DNA of 64,000 nt, taken from Massilia violaceinigra (GTDB lineage: Bacteria; Pseudomonadota; Gammaproteobacteria; Burkholderiales; Burkholderiaceae_D). Within the stretch, counting starts at the first letter, position 1, and every line of letters starts with the position of its first letter. Below are positions 17,123 through 28,967 of the stretch, piece by piece. The stretch covers positions 1,984,001 through 2,048,000 of the forward strand of contig NZ_CP024608.1 in assembly GCF_002752675.1 (NCBI RefSeq), given 5' to 3'. Below the pieces are notes generated by a model. It was not told the DNA's origin and did no database searches. It saw nothing but the letters and a program-made list of their open reading frames with translations. Position numbers and translations under genes: made by a program.

Positions 17123-17430
17123 AACCGGGGTCAGAGCTCTGACTAGCAATTAGTTTCGTTTTGGGAAACTCTCAGCACCGGGGTCTGACCTCTGATTGGC
17201 AATTAATTGCTATATTTGGCGCAGTAAGCGAGATTTCGGCACGATTGCTGCCTGAGGATTTCGGTGATGGGCGCGTTGCGTTCATAGAGCGGAGGCATGG
17301 CCGGGCCTGGGCAGTACCGTTATTGGGAATCCGCCCGACAACTAATTGCTAATCAGAGGTCAGACCCCGGTTGAGGCTTGTTTTGCAGTTGGCGGGCAAT
17401 TAATTGCTAGTCAGAGCTCTGACCCCGGTT
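17123..17430. repeat. Nested inverted repeat element between glk and scpB
   Basis: Four copies of a GGGGTC-headed repeat lie in mirrored order: 17123-17152, 17177-17210, then inverted 17341-17372 and 17396-17430. The outer pair contains the 12-base palindrome TCAGAGCTCTGA and the inner pair a CTGACCTCTGA variant. All four carry an AATTA tail. The roughly 130-base centre holds no convincing gene. The layout resembles a REP/MITE-like element mobilised in trans. Related single copies occur elsewhere in the window. Confidence 0.75.
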
Positions 17431-17484
17431 TGGGGTGCGGGCCATTTTGGTGCAAGCATTTGCAGGGGTTTCTGACGCCGCTGC

Positions 17485-17515
17485 TTGTCCTTTTCGCGCT
17501 TTTATCAGGTACAAT
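17485..17515 (+). promoter_or_regulatory. Possible sigma-70 promoter upstream of scpB
   Basis: TTGTCC (17485-17490) and TACAAT (17510-17515) are separated by 19 bases. The -10 match is good but the spacing is long. It would drive the small open reading frame at 17536 and/or scpB. Confidence 0.4.
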
Positions 17516-17535
17516 GGCCGCAGTTGGAGGAAACG

Positions 17536-17679
17536 ATGTCGATCGTTCGTGTAGTGCGCGCCCGGAGCTTGGCCTCCTTGCCGCTGCGGCGAACCAGCGT
17601 TTCTCTTGAAAATCAACGGTTTAGCCTCGCCAGGTATGCAGGTAGCCGTGTGGCAGGGTTCGCATCTCGCCACCAGTAA
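17536..17679 (+). CDS. Possible small basic protein (47 residues)
   Basis: A short frame preceded by a near-perfect ribosome binding site (GGAGG five bases before the ATG) and a plausible promoter. The product is rich in Arg and Ser (MSIVRVVRARSLASL...), with no cysteine, no membrane span and no family that I recognise. It might be a leader peptide for scpB or simply chance. The stretch from its stop to the scpB start (17680-17841) shows no other feature. Confidence 0.3.
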   Translation: MSIVRVVRARSLASLPLRRTSVSLENQRFSLARYAGSRVAGFASRHQ

Positions 17680-17841
17680 CATTCCCGCCCAGCGCGCTTC
17701 GTCCCGGGCGACGGATTCCAGTTTCAACGTGTTTCTCTGCAAATCGGCGTCATTCTGTGACGCGCGCTGCCATGCGTTGAGTGGTATTTGTTTGATTTTT
17801 TCTCTGCAGACCTAATTGCAACATCCGCACACGACATCGTT

Positions 17842-18645
17842 ATGAATACTGATGAGGCCAAACGGGTCCTCGAAACCGCTTTGCTCTGTGCGCGCGAGCC
17901 CATGTCGATTCACGGCATGAAGAAGCTGTTCGTCGATGTCGATGACCATGGCCGCCCGATGGGCGCCGGGGTCGGCGCCGATACCATCAAGATCATGCTC
18001 GAGGAATTGCGCCGCGACTGGAGCGAGCGCGGTATCGAAATCGTCAGCCTGGCCAGCGGCTGGCGCTTCCAGAGCCGCCCGGAAATGAAGCAGTACCTCG
18101 ATCGCCTGAGCCCGGAAAAGCCGCAGAAGTATTCGCGCGCCACCCTGGAAACGCTGGCGATCATCGCTTACCGTCAGCCTGTCACTCGCGGCGATATCGA
18201 AGAAATACGTGGCGTTGCCGTTAATTCGCAGACGATCAAGATGCTGGAAGACCGCGGCTGGATCGATGCCATCGGCCACCGCGAAGTGATCGGCCGCCCG
18301 GCCTTGCTGGGCACGACCAAGCAGTTCCTTGACGATTTGGGGTTGAATTCGCTGTCCCAGCTGCCTCCGTTGCAGCAAATCAGCGACATGCAGGGCGGTC
18401 TCGAAATGGAAGCACTCGAGGCGGCCCTGCAGGAGAATTTTGATAAAGCGGCGGCCTCGGAGGCCGCAAACGACGATGGTGCAGGTAGCGGCGACGCGCA
18501 GGAGGCATTTCCTCCCGCCGTCGCGGATGCGGCCGGCTCCGATACTTCATCTCTTGAAGTCCTCATCCACGACCCTGCGCCGGAAATAACGGTTGACGCT
18601 GCGCCAGGTCAGCACAACCAAGAAACGAATAATGAATCCAACTAA
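17842..18645 (+). CDS. scpB: Segregation and condensation protein B
   Basis: A 267-residue ScpB, the winged-helix subunit that joins ScpA and SMC in the bacterial condensin that compacts and separates chromosomes. Family features are the N-terminal [26 protein letters not shown] and the strongly conserved [24 protein letters not shown], followed by [23 protein letters not shown]. The C-terminal 65 residues are an acidic, Ala-rich tail. The ATG at 17842 is preferred over a TTG at 17788 because the family starts here. The 3' end overlaps rluB by 14 bases, a linkage common in Betaproteobacteria. Confidence 0.93.
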   Translation: MNTDEAKRVLETALLCAREPMSIHGMKKLFVDVDDHGRPMGAGVGADTIKIMLEELRRDWSERGIEIVSLASGWRFQSRPEMKQYLDRLSPEKPQKYSRATLETLAIIAYRQPVTRGDIEEIRGVAVNSQTIKMLEDRGWIDAIGHREVIGRPALLGTTKQFLDDLGLNSLSQLPPLQQISDMQGGLEMEALEAALQENFDKAAASEAANDDGAGSGDAQEAFPPAVADAAGSDTSSLEVLIHDPAPEITVDAAPGQHNQETNNESN

Positions 18646-20683
18646 ATCGACAGAGACAAGTACCGCCGACGTAACAGGCATGGATGAGGCCGTGGCCAAG
18701 CCAAAACGCCGCACCAAGGCACAGATAGAGGCGGACGCCGCCGCCGGCACCGACGCGCCGAAACCGAAGCGCGCCGCCGCCAAGAAGGCCGTTGCCGACG
18801 TCGAGGCCGCCGCGCCCGCCGAGGCGCCAGTGGCCAAGGCCCCGGCCAAGCCGCGTGCTAAAAAAGCCGCTGCCGTTGAAGCGCCCGCCGTGGTAGCGGG
18901 CGAGTCCGCTCCGGCAGCCGCCAGCACCGCCGCGCCCGCAGCAGATACGCCAGCCCCGGCCGCCCGCAAGCCGCGCGCGCCGAAAGCAGCCGCCACCGAT
19001 GCCGCGCAAGCTCCCGCCGCCGATGCCGCCGCCCCGGCCGCCGACGGCACCGCGCCTGCGAACCAGGAACGTGGCCCGCGTCCGCCACGCGGCCCGCGCC
19101 AGATGCGCGAACTGCGCGGCCAGCGCGAAGCCCGCATCCAGATGGAGCGCGCCGAATCGGGCGAGCCGGAAGTCGTCGCCGAAGCACCGGCCGAGCCGGT
19201 TGCCCGTCCCGAGCGCGGTCCGCGCCCGGCGCGCAGCCTCGATGCCAAGCCGCGCGTGAAAAAGAACAAAAAAGGCAATCCAGGCTTGCAGCATCACGGC
19301 AAGAACAAGATGAACGATGCCGATGCCGCGTTCTCGTACGTGACCTCGGACGCGTTCGACGCCAACGACGGCGGCCGCGCGCAGCCGGTCAAGCAGGTGC
19401 GCCGCGACCTGACCTCCGACGACGACGCGCCCAAGCTGCACAAGGTGCTGGCCGAAGCCGGCCTCGGTTCGCGCCGCGACATGGAAGACCTGATCATTGC
19501 CGGCCGCGTGTCGGTCAATGGCGAGCCGGCCCACATCGGCCAGCGCATCCTGCCGACCGACGCCGTGCGCATCAACGGCAAGCTGATTCACCGCAAGGTC
19601 ACCAGCAAGCCGCCGCGCGTGCTGGTGTACCACAAGCCGGCCGGCGAAATCGTCAGCCATGACGATCCGGAAGGCCGTCCATCGGTGTTCGACCGCCTGC
19701 CGACCATGAAGGCCGGCAAATGGCTGGCCGTCGGCCGCCTCGACTTCAATACCGAAGGCTTGCTGTTGTTCACGACCTCGGGTGACCTGGCCAACCGCCT
19801 GATGCACCCGCGCTACAACATTGACCGCGAATACGCGGTGCGTACCCTGGGCGAGCTGGAAGAGGGCATGCGCCAGAAGCTGCTGGCCGGCGTCGAGCTC
19901 GACGACGGCGTGGCCTCGTTCACCAAGATCGCCGATGGCGGCGGTGAAGGCATCAACAAATGGTATCGCGTGGTCATCGGCGAAGGCCGCAACCGCGAGG
20001 TGCGCCGCATGTTCGAGGCGATCGGCCTGACCGTCTCGCGCCTGATCCGTACCCGCTACGGCATTATGACCCTGCCAAGCAACCTCAAGCGCGGTCGCTG
20101 GGATGAAATGGAAGAAAACACCGTGCGCGACCTGCTGGCCGCGTTCGGCGTCGAGAAAAAAGGCGCCGGCAATGACGCGCGCGGTCCGAAAGGCCGCAGC
20201 GACGCCAAGCCGCGCACCGACGAGGACAAGCGTTCCGATGGCAACCGCATCGACCGCGTCGACGCCAACCGCAATGCCGATCCGTTCGGTCCGCCAAATG
20301 GACGTGGCGGTGCGGGGCGCGGTGCCGGTGGCCGTCCGCAGGGGCGTCCAGGTGGTGCGGGCGGTGGGATGGGCGGCGGCATGGGCGGACAAGCGCGCAG
20401 TGCCGGCGGCTTCGATGGTCAGAGCCGTGGCCAGGGCCAGGGTCGCCCGCAGGGTGATGGGCAGCCGCGTTCGGCGCGTCCCCAGGGCGATGCGCAGCCG
20501 CGCACCGGCCGTCCCGGCGGCAATGGTGGCAATGGTGGCGGGGCCAAGGGGCCGCGCCAGCCGGATCCGCTGCAAACGACCTTCGGTTTCGGCAATGCAG
20601 GTGGCGGTAATCGCCGTCCGCAGGGTCCGCAAGGCCCGCGCAGCGCCGATCACGGCATGCCGCGTCGCGGTCGCCGCGGTTGA
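18632..20683 (+). CDS. rluB: 23S rRNA pseudouridine synthase B with long low-complexity tails
   Basis: A 683-residue protein whose middle (about residues 260-520) is an RsuA/RluB-type pseudouridine synthase, which modifies 23S rRNA (U2605 in E. coli numbering). The S4 RNA-binding domain starts at [18 protein letters not shown]. The catalytic motif [14 protein letters not shown] has its Asp near residue 371. The first 210 residues are an Ala/Pro/Lys tail and the last 140 a Gly/Arg/Gln-rich tail, so it is more than twice the length of E. coli RluB (about 290 residues). The ATG at 18632 lies within the end of scpB. Both tails are probably disordered and RNA-binding, which is inference. Confidence 0.92.
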   Translation: MNPTKSTETSTADVTGMDEAVAKPKRRTKAQIEADAAAGTDAPKPKRAAAKKAVADVEAAAPAEAPVAKAPAKPRAKKAAAVEAPAVVAGESAPAAASTAAPAADTPAPAARKPRAPKAAATDAAQAPAADAAAPAADGTAPANQERGPRPPRGPRQMRELRGQREARIQMERAESGEPEVVAEAPAEPVARPERGPRPARSLDAKPRVKKNKKGNPGLQHHGKNKMNDADAAFSYVTSDAFDANDGGRAQPVKQVRRDLTSDDDAPKLHKVLAEAGLGSRRDMEDLIIAGRVSVNGEPAHIGQRILPTDAVRINGKLIHRKVTSKPPRVLVYHKPAGEIVSHDDPEGRPSVFDRLPTMKAGKWLAVGRLDFNTEGLLLFTTSGDLANRLMHPRYNIDREYAVRTLGELEEGMRQKLLAGVELDDGVASFTKIADGGGEGINKWYRVVIGEGRNREVRRMFEAIGLTVSRLIRTRYGIMTLPSNLKRGRWDEMEENTVRDLLAAFGVEKKGAGNDARGPKGRSDAKPRTDEDKRSDGNRIDRVDANRNADPFGPPNGRGGAGRGAGGRPQGRPGGAGGGMGGGMGGQARSAGGFDGQSRGQGQGRPQGDGQPRSARPQGDAQPRTGRPGGNGGNGGGAKGPRQPDPLQTTFGFGNAGGGNRRPQGPQGPRSADHGMPRRGRRG

Positions 20684-20716
20684 TGCCATAGCTGGTCGTT
20701 CCCGTAGCCACCAACA

Positions 20717-20843
20717 CGTCGTTCCCGCGCAGGCGGGAACCCAAGCTCGTCGCGCAGCCACAGGCGACTCCGCAAACTTGGGTTGCCACGGGGGCGCCTA
20801 GCCCTGCGCGGGAAGTCGGTTCTGCCCGTGGCAGGACCGACGG
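20717..20843. repeat. Intergenic repeat with TTCCCGCGCAGGCGGGAA core
   Basis: The first arm (about 20717-20742) is a short palindrome around GTTCCCGC/GCGGGAAC. The second, degenerate and inverted, arm (about 20805-20843) contains GCGCGGGAAGTC and ends ACCGACGG. The same family appears at 26154-26192 and 34006-34119. It lies just after rluB and may act as a transcript end or mRNA stabiliser. Confidence 0.6.
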
Positions 20844-20961
20844 TAGCGGTGTTGTTTTGTGATCCGCACCCCGCGCACGCATCGCCGCACGGCACCCGCC
20901 CTGCGGCTTTTGTTTTAAAATTGATAAGTGTTGTATGCCTGTTCATTTGCCCGTCATCGGA

Positions 20962-20990
20962 TTGCGGGCAGCCCGATAACAGGTTATAAT
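20962..20990 (+). promoter_or_regulatory. Sigma-70 promoter of the rimP-nusA-infB operon
   Basis: TTGCGG (20962-20967), a 17-base spacer and a perfect TATAAT (20985-20990) predict a start near 20997. This is the best promoter match in the window. It leaves a leader of about 140 bases before rimP. Confidence 0.75.
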
Positions 20991-20996
20991 CTGCAG

Positions 20997-21087
20997 CCTA
21001 ATAAAAGTTCTTCCCACCACAGACTGGTGCAAGTGCTTTCATCTGGTTGGGAGTATAGGAAGATGGGCAGATGCCCATTTTTTTTTT
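20997..21087 (+). ncRNA. rimP leader RNA ending in an attenuator-like terminator
   Basis: Between the promoter and rimP the transcript can fold an imperfect stem (TCCCACCA near 21014 with TGGTTGGGA near 21046). It then forms a terminator hairpin ATGGGC-AGAT-GCCCAT (21063-21078) followed by ten T residues (21078-21087). A terminator inside the leader of the rimP-nusA-infB operon matches the known rimP-leader arrangement, where premature termination probably feeds back on NusA. A free RNA of about 90 bases could also be made. The fold is judged by eye. Confidence 0.6.
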
Positions 21088-21136
21088 GGTAAATCGTTTT
21101 TAGTGGTCCCGCGGGGCCGTGATCTGGAGAACTTGT

Positions 21137-23187
<2,051 letters not shown>

Positions 23188-23234
23188 TTTGAGTAACCTT
23201 ATCATCTGTCTCGACACAAAGAAAAGAGGACTGA

Positions 23235-26066
23235 ATGGCGAGTAACAACGTAGCCCAATTTGCCACCGAACTGAAGATGCCTGCAGATTTGCTGCTGACG
23301 CAGCTGCGTTCTGCCGGCGTCGATAAAAGTTCGACGTCAGATCCATTGTCGAAAGATGATAAGGATAAGTTGTTGGATCACCTGCGCCGTACCCACGGCA
23401 CGGCGACCGACACCGAGAAGAAGAAAATCACGCTGACGCGCAAGGAAACCACTGAGATCAAGCAGGCTGACGCCACTGGCAAGTCGCGCACGATCCAGGT
23501 AGAAGTGCGCAAGAAGCGCACGTTCGTGCAGCGCGACGATCCGGCGCCAGCGCCAGTGGCCGCGGCGCCCGTTGCACCAGTGATCGACGCGGCCGAAGTG
23601 GCCCGTCGCGAGGAAGAGGCACGCCGCCAGCAAGAGCTGATTGCGCGCCAGGAAGCCGACCTGCGTGAAAAGCAGGAGCGCCTCGCCAAGCTCGACGCCG
23701 AAAAAGAAGCCCAGGCCAAGCAGGCCGAGACCGACGCCAGGAAAGAAGCGGATGCTGAAGCGAAGCGCGCCGCCGCTGCTGCTGCCGCCGCCGCCGCTGG
23801 CGCCGATCAGGCTGCCGCCGACGAGTCGAAGAAAGCTGCTGCCGAAGAAGCCAAGAAAAAGGCTGCCGTTGCTGCGCAAGAAGCTGCGGCCCGTGCCGAA
23901 GCGAACGACCGCGCCCGCAAGGCCGTGGCCGACGAAGTGGCGCAGATCAAGGCCATGATGAATGCGCCGCGGCGCGCGATCAAGGCGCCTGAGCCAGTTC
24001 CTCCACCGGTGGCGGCATTGAAGCCGAAACCGCCGGAAGGCACCTTGCACAAGCCAGCCGACAAGAAGCCGGGCGACAAGCCGGGCGACAAGAAGCCGGT
24101 TACGGCGGACAAGAAGTCGATCAAGTCGGCCAATGTCTCGTCGACCTGGTCGGACGACGCGAAAAAACGCGGCGCGCCGGGCTCGATCAAGCCACGTGGC
24201 AACACCGGTTCGCCGGGTGGCCGCGACAGCTGGCGCGGTGGCGCCAAGGGCCGTCGTCCATCGCACAGCGATGACCGCGAAACCAATTTCCAGGCGCCGA
24301 CCGAAGCGGTCATCAAGGACGTTCACGTTCCTGAGACCATCACGGTCGCCGAACTGGCACACAAGATGTCCGTGAAGGCATCGGAAGTGATCAAGCAGCT
24401 GATGAAGCTGGGCCAGATGTGCACCATTAACCAGGTGCTGGATCAGGAAACGGCGATGATTCTGGTGGAAGAGATGGGCCACAAGGCATTTGCGGCTGAA
24501 CTCGACGATCCGGAAGCACTGCTGGCCGACCAGGGCGAACACGCCCACTTCGAAGCCGTCTCGCGCGCACCGGTGGTCACCGTCATGGGTCACGTCGACC
24601 ATGGCAAGACCTCGCTGCTCGATTACATTCGCCGTGCCAAAGTGGCGTCGGGCGAAGCGGGCGGGATCACGCAGCACATCGGCGCATACCACGTCGAAAC
24701 GCCGCGCGGCATCATCACCTTCCTCGACACCCCGGGTCACGAAGCGTTTACCGCCATGCGTGCCCGTGGCGCCAAGGCAACCGACATCGTCATTCTGGTG
24801 GTTGCCGCCGACGATGGCGTGATGCCGCAGACGAAGGAAGCAATTGCTCACGCAAAAGCTGCCGGCGTACCGCTGGTCGTGGCGATCAACAAGATCGACA
24901 AGCCGGGTGCGAATCTGGACCGCGTCAAGCAGGAACTGGTTGCTGAACAAGTCGTGCCGGAAGAATACGGTGGCGAATCGCCATTCGTGCCGGTGTCGGC
25001 CAAGACCGGCGAAGGCATCGATGCGCTGCTGGAACAGGTTCTGCTGCAAGCCGAAGTGCTGGAACTCAAAGCCCCGGTCGACGCGCCAGCGCGCGGCCTG
25101 GTGGTCGAGGGACGTCTGGACAAGGGCCGTGGTCCTGTCGCGACGATCCTGGTGCAGTCCGGTACCCTGCGTCGCGGCGACGTGATCCTGGCTGGTTCCT
25201 CGTATGGCCGCGTGCGCGCCATGCTGGATGAGAACGGCAAGGCGATCAGCGAAGCTGGTCCGTCGATCCCGGTCGAAATCCAGGGTCTGACCGAAGTGCC
25301 GGTTGCCGGTGAAGAAGTCATGGTCATGGCCGACGAGCGTAAAGCGCGTGAAATTGGTCTGTTCCGTCAAGGTAAGTTCCGCGACGTCAAACTGGCCAAG
25401 CAGCAAGCGGCGAAACTGGAAAACATGTTCGACAACATGGGCGAAGGCGAAGTCAAGAATCTGCCGGTCATCGTCAAGACCGACGTGCAGGGTTCGCAGG
25501 AAGCGCTGGTTGGCTCGCTGCAGAAACTGTCGACCTCCGAAGTGCGGGTACAGGTTGTCCACGCAGCGGTCGGCGGCATTACGGAATCGGACGTCAATCT
25601 GGCGGTGGCATCGAAAGCGGTCATCATCGGCTTTAACACCCGTGCTGACGCCCAGGCGCGCAAGCTGGCCGAGTCGAACGGCGTGGACATTCGCTACTAC
25701 AACATCATTTACGATGCGATCGACGAGATCAAGGCGGCGTTGTCGGGCATGCTGGCACCGGAGAAGCGCGAGCACATCACCGGCCAGGTCGAGATTCGCC
25801 AGGTTATCCTGGTCTCGAAAGTGGGCGCGATTGCCGGTTGCCTGGTCACCGATGGCGTGGTCAAGCGTTCGTCCTCGGTTCGCCTGCTGCGCAACAACAT
25901 CGTGGTGTGGACTGGCGAGATCGATTCGCTCAAGCGCTTCAAGGACGACGCGAAAGAAGTGCGCGCCGGTCTGGAGTGCGGCCTGTCGCTCAAGAACTAC
26001 AACGATATCGAAGTCGGCGACGTCCTCGAAGTGTTCGAAGTTCAAGAGATCGCCCGTACGCTGTAA
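23235..26066 (+). CDS. infB: Translation initiation factor IF-2
   Basis: A 943-residue IF-2, the GTPase that brings initiator tRNA to the 30S subunit and promotes subunit joining. An N-terminal IF2-N subdomain ([23 protein letters not shown]) is followed by a long Ala/Lys/Glu-rich coiled region (about 110-250). A second IF2-N motif is at about 355-405. The G domain has G1 GHVDHGKT near residue 452, DTPGHEAF and NKIDK, and C-terminal beta-barrels end [11 protein letters not shown]. The start has a ribosome binding site (AAGAGGA) and the expected N terminus. Confidence 0.97.
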   Translation: MASNNVAQFATELKMPADLLLTQLRSAGVDKSSTSDPLSKDDKDKLLDHLRRTHGTATDTEKKKITLTRKETTEIKQADATGKSRTIQVEVRKKRTFVQRDDPAPAPVAAAPVAPVIDAAEVARREEEARRQQELIARQEADLREKQERLAKLDAEKEAQAKQAETDARKEADAEAKRAAAAAAAAAAGADQAAADESKKAAAEEAKKKAAVAAQEAAARAEANDRARKAVADEVAQIKAMMNAPRRAIKAPEPVPPPVAALKPKPPEGTLHKPADKKPGDKPGDKKPVTADKKSIKSANVSSTWSDDAKKRGAPGSIKPRGNTGSPGGRDSWRGGAKGRRPSHSDDRETNFQAPTEAVIKDVHVPETITVAELAHKMSVKASEVIKQLMKLGQMCTINQVLDQETAMILVEEMGHKAFAAELDDPEALLADQGEHAHFEAVSRAPVVTVMGHVDHGKTSLLDYIRRAKVASGEAGGITQHIGAYHVETPRGIITFLDTPGHEAFTAMRARGAKATDIVILVVAADDGVMPQTKEAIAHAKAAGVPLVVAINKIDKPGANLDRVKQELVAEQVVPEEYGGESPFVPVSAKTGEGIDALLEQVLLQAEVLELKAPVDAPARGLVVEGRLDKGRGPVATILVQSGTLRRGDVILAGSSYGRVRAMLDENGKAISEAGPSIPVEIQGLTEVPVAGEEVMVMADERKAREIGLFRQGKFRDVKLAKQQAAKLENMFDNMGEGEVKNLPVIVKTDVQGSQEALVGSLQKLSTSEVRVQVVHAAVGGITESDVNLAVASKAVIIGFNTRADAQARKLAESNGVDIRYYNIIYDAIDEIKAALSGMLAPEKREHITGQVEIRQVILVSKVGAIAGCLVTDGVVKRSSSVRLLRNNIVVWTGEIDSLKRFKDDAKEVRAGLECGLSLKNYNDIEVGDVLEVFEVQEIARTL

Positions 26067-26153
26067 TCGTTGGATGCACAACTGTGAGGCGCCCTGGAAA
26101 CGGGGCGCCGAACCGGTGGCCGCCAGCTGACGCTATTGCGGCCACCGCCCCCC

Positions 26154-26192
26154 AAAACCGTCATTTCCGCCTGCGCGGGAATGACGGTTTTT
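26154..26192. terminator. Repeat-derived hairpin, likely terminator after infB
   Basis: AAAACCGTCATTTCC (26154-26168) pairs with GGAATGACGGTTTTT (about 26178-26192), so it is a hairpin with A and T flanks that could stop transcription in either direction. The sequence belongs to the TTCCCGC/GCGGGAA repeat family. A second G-C hairpin without a T run lies at 26088-26109 (GGCGCCC/GGGCGCC). Confidence 0.6.
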
Positions 26193-26274
26193 AAGTTTGT
26201 GGTATTCGGCCCTGACGCCGGCTCCGGCGCTGCGCTTTTCCACCTTACAAAATCATAAAGAGTAGTATACGACC

Positions 26275-26700
26275 ATGGCTAAACACAGCAAAACCATTCC
26301 CGCCCGCGGCTTGCGCGTGGCCGACCAGATCCAGCGCGACCTGGCCGAAATCGTCGCCTACGGTCTGAAAGACCCGCGCATCGGCATGATCACCATCACC
26401 GAAGTGCAGATCACGCCCGACTACGCCCACGCCAAGGTGTTCTTCACCATGTTCAAGGACGACAAGGAAACGATCAAGAACACGGTCGACGGCCTCGGCG
26501 CCGCTGCCGGCTTCATCCGCAACCAGCTGGGCAAGCGCCTGCATATCCACACCTTGCCGATGCTGCACTTCGTGCACGACACCTCGACCTCGCGCGGCAT
26601 GGAAATGTCGCTGCTGATCGACCAGGCCAACGCGACCCGCGCGGCCGACGCCGAGCCGGACCCGGTCCCGGAAGACCAAGCCAAGCCGGACGCCGAATAA
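26275..26700 (+). CDS. rbfA: Ribosome-binding factor A
   Basis: A 141-residue RbfA, a KH-like cold-shock protein that binds the free 30S subunit and aids 16S rRNA 5' end processing. Seen are [44 protein letters not shown] and the terminal [20 protein letters not shown]. An acidic Pro-rich tail of about 20 residues follows. It lies 208 bases after infB and six bases before truB, so rbfA and truB are co-transcribed. Confidence 0.96.
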   Translation: MAKHSKTIPARGLRVADQIQRDLAEIVAYGLKDPRIGMITITEVQITPDYAHAKVFFTMFKDDKETIKNTVDGLGAAAGFIRNQLGKRLHIHTLPMLHFVHDTSTSRGMEMSLLIDQANATRAADAEPDPVPEDQAKPDAE

Positions 26701-26706
26701 GCCAGC

Positions 26707-27630
26707 ATGAAACAAGCCCATATCAAACGCGTGCGCGACCTGGTCGACGGCGTGCTGCTGCTCGACAAACCGGTCGGCCTGTCCTCCAACGACGCGCTGA
26801 TCAAGGCCAAGCGCGTGCTCAACGCCAAGAAAGCCGGCCACACCGGCACGCTCGACCCGTTCGCCACGGGTTTGCTGCCGCTGTGTTTCGGTGAAGCGAC
26901 CAAATTCTCGCAAGACTTGCTCGAAGCCGACAAGACCTACGAAACCACGGTCCACCTGGGCATCACCACCACCACCGGCGACACCGAAGGCGAAGCGATC
27001 GACATGCGCGATGTCGACGTCACCCTGGCCCAGATCGAAGCCGTGCTGCCGCAGTTCCGCGGCCCCATCATGCAAGTGCCGCCGATGTATTCGGCGCTCA
27101 AGCGCGACGGCAAGGCCTATTACGAGTACGCGCGCGAAGGCATCACCCTGGAGCGCGAAGCGCGCCCGGTCACCATCCTCAAGCTGGAACTGATTTCGTT
27201 CGAAACGCCGCTGCTGAAGTTAGCGGTTACTTGCAGCAAGGGCACGTATATCCGCGTGCTGGGCGAAGACATCGGCCACGCGCTCGGCTGCGGCGCCCAC
27301 CTGATCCAGCTGCGCCGCACCCAGGTCGGCGCGCTGACCATCGATGGCATGGTGACGCTGGAAGCATTGCAGGCGCACGCCGAACCGCTTACCCTGCTGG
27401 CCCCGGTCGATGCCTTGCTGTCGAGTTTCCCGGCGGTGCAGCTGACCGAGGAACTGGCCAAGCGCTTCCTGCAAGGGCAGCGCCTGGCGCTCGGTAAGGA
27501 AGCGCTCACTTTGCCGGACAGCCTTGGCCGGGTGAGGGTGTATCACGACACCCGCCTGCTGGGCACGGCGAACTTGCAGGAATACGCGATCCTGGCGCCC
27601 GAGCGCCTGATCGCCGCTTCGCACGCCTAA
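26707..27630 (+). CDS. truB: tRNA pseudouridine(55) synthase
   Basis: A 307-residue TruB that makes pseudouridine 55 in the T-loop of all tRNAs. The catalytic motif HTGTLDPFATGLLPLCFGEATKF contains the active Asp (near residue 47). Further family motifs are DKTYETTVHLGI, QVPPMYSALKRDGKAYYEYAREG, and CSKGTYIRVLGEDIG. A short PUA-like C-terminal part closes the protein. It is tightly linked to rbfA upstream, and the next gene starts on the base after its stop. Confidence 0.96.
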   Translation: MKQAHIKRVRDLVDGVLLLDKPVGLSSNDALIKAKRVLNAKKAGHTGTLDPFATGLLPLCFGEATKFSQDLLEADKTYETTVHLGITTTTGDTEGEAIDMRDVDVTLAQIEAVLPQFRGPIMQVPPMYSALKRDGKAYYEYAREGITLEREARPVTILKLELISFETPLLKLAVTCSKGTYIRVLGEDIGHALGCGAHLIQLRRTQVGALTIDGMVTLEALQAHAEPLTLLAPVDALLSSFPAVQLTEELAKRFLQGQRLALGKEALTLPDSLGRVRVYHDTRLLGTANLQEYAILAPERLIAASHA

Positions 27631-28122
27631 ATGCCGTTTACGCCATTTCACCTCGGTCCCGGTGCGGCCATGAAAGCCGTGGGCGGGCGCCATTTCAGCT
27701 TCATGGTGTTCGGCGGCGCGCAAGTGCTGATAGACATCGAGCCGCTGGTGGGCCTGATCCAGGGCGCCGACATCCTGCACGGTCCAACCCATACCCTGGC
27801 TGGCGCGCTGGCCATCGGCGCCGTTGCCGCGCTGACGGGCAAGCCGGTCAGCGAATTCGTGCTCAGGCTCCTGAAGATTCCTCATCAACGGATCAGCTGG
27901 CTGGCCTCGTGCACGGGAGCGTTTCTGGGCACGCTGTCGCACATCGTGCTCGACGCCATCATGCACAGCGATATGCGTCCGTGGCGGCCGCTGTCGAGCA
28001 GCAATGGCTTGCTCGACCTGGTGTCGGTGAACACATTGCACCTGGCGTGCCTGGTGCTGGCGGTGTTCGGGGGCACAGTGGCCGCCTGGCGGCTCTACAA
28101 GGCAAGCCGGCAGCGGCCGTGA
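27631..28122 (+). CDS. Small inner membrane protein, possibly YdjM/metal-dependent hydrolase-like
   Basis: A 163-residue membrane protein with about four hydrophobic segments and conserved-looking His and Asp positions (MPFTPFHLGPGAA, DIEPL, LHGPTHTLAGAL, LGTLSHIVLDAIMHSDM). This pattern of short His/Asp motifs near membrane spans is seen in the YdjM/LexA-induced 'metal-dependent hydrolase' group and in uncharacterised relatives. No biochemical role is established that I can name. The ATG immediately follows the truB stop, so it is probably translated from the same mRNA. Confidence 0.7.
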   Translation: MPFTPFHLGPGAAMKAVGGRHFSFMVFGGAQVLIDIEPLVGLIQGADILHGPTHTLAGALAIGAVAALTGKPVSEFVLRLLKIPHQRISWLASCTGAFLGTLSHIVLDAIMHSDMRPWRPLSSSNGLLDLVSVNTLHLACLVLAVFGGTVAAWRLYKASRQRP

Positions 28123-28149
28123 TGCCTCCGTCGCCCCCGGTTCATCACG

Positions 28150-28944
28150 TCACCAGTGATAGGTCAAGGCCGTGAACAAGACGGTATTGCTGCGGGTGTC
28201 CACCAGCGGGCTGTCGAGCGCACTACCCACCAGGCGCGAGGCGGTGATGCCGCTACCGAGCGCGTACTTGGTGCTCAGCCCCACATTCCAGCGCAGCGAC
28301 AGGGAGATATCCTTGACCCCGGCCCCGGCCCGGTACGCCGGCTTGCCGCTGCGCGCTGCCTGCTCTGGCGAAATCCCGAAATACGACTGCATATAGCCGC
28401 GGTTGACCACGTTCATCCCCACGCCGGCGTTGAGCGTCTGGTGCGTCGTCAGGCGCATGCCGTAGCTGCCGCCGAGATTGAGGCGTACGCCGCGGTGGTC
28501 GTCGCCGCCCCCGTACATCACGCTGGAATGAAACGCGATATTGTGCGCCAGCTGGTAATAGGCGAACGCGCCCGCCTCGATCCCCAGGATGGACTTGTGT
28601 TGCCTGTCATCGGCCCGGCGCGAGCGCGAGCCATAGGAGAGCAGGGGACCGTACTTGAACATGGGATCTTCCGACAGCTGCATGCCGACTTCGCCCGGCC
28701 GGGCAAAGATGCCGTTGCTCCACTGCGCCGAGATGCTTGGGAGCACGACCGTTTTCATCCCGCTGCGGCCCTCGCTCACCGGCACCAGCGCGGCGATCAG
28801 GATCAGGTCGACATCGGTGGTTCCTTCCGGCATGCCGGTGGTCGGCGACTGCGCCGCCGCCGGCAGGCAGCAAGCGGCGAGGGTCGCGAACGTGGCGAAG
28901 GAGGCAAAGCTGGCGCAGGCGCGCGCCCGGGTTGGGAGGGTCAT
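28150..28944 (-). CDS. MipA/OmpV-family outer membrane protein
   Basis: A 264-residue protein with a signal peptide (about 1-31, ending LPAAAQ) and a beta-barrel pattern ending in an aromatic residue (TYHW). The segment YFGISPEQAARSGKPAYRAGAGVKDISL is characteristic of the MipA/OmpV family, whose members are scaffolds for peptidoglycan-active enzymes or porin-like proteins. A ribosome binding site (AGGA, about six bases upstream) supports the start. It lies 23 bases downstream of the two-component regulator on the same strand, so it may belong to that transcript or regulon. Confidence 0.85.
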   Translation of the reverse strand: MTLPTRARACASFASFATFATLAACCLPAAAQSPTTGMPEGTTDVDLILIAALVPVSEGRSGMKTVVLPSISAQWSNGIFARPGEVGMQLSEDPMFKYGPLLSYGSRSRRADDRQHKSILGIEAGAFAYYQLAHNIAFHSSVMYGGGDDHRGVRLNLGGSYGMRLTTHQTLNAGVGMNVVNRGYMQSYFGISPEQAARSGKPAYRAGAGVKDISLSLRWNVGLSTKYALGSGITASRLVGSALDSPLVDTRSNTVLFTALTYHW

Positions 28945-28967
28945 GGTTTCCTGTGGAAGTGCGTTGG

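Noticed and set aside
17161..17352. A 63-codon frame inside the repeat between glk and scpB
   Set aside because: It spans repeat units and is best explained as part of the element.
17606..17815. A 69-codon frame before scpB
   Set aside because: No ribosome binding site; it overlaps a better-supported short frame and has no coding character.
18563..20761. A 732-codon minus-strand frame
   Set aside because: It mirrors the repetitive rluB coding sequence and is low-complexity throughout.
23337..26081. A 914-codon minus-strand frame
   Set aside because: It is antisense to infB, which has all IF-2 motifs.
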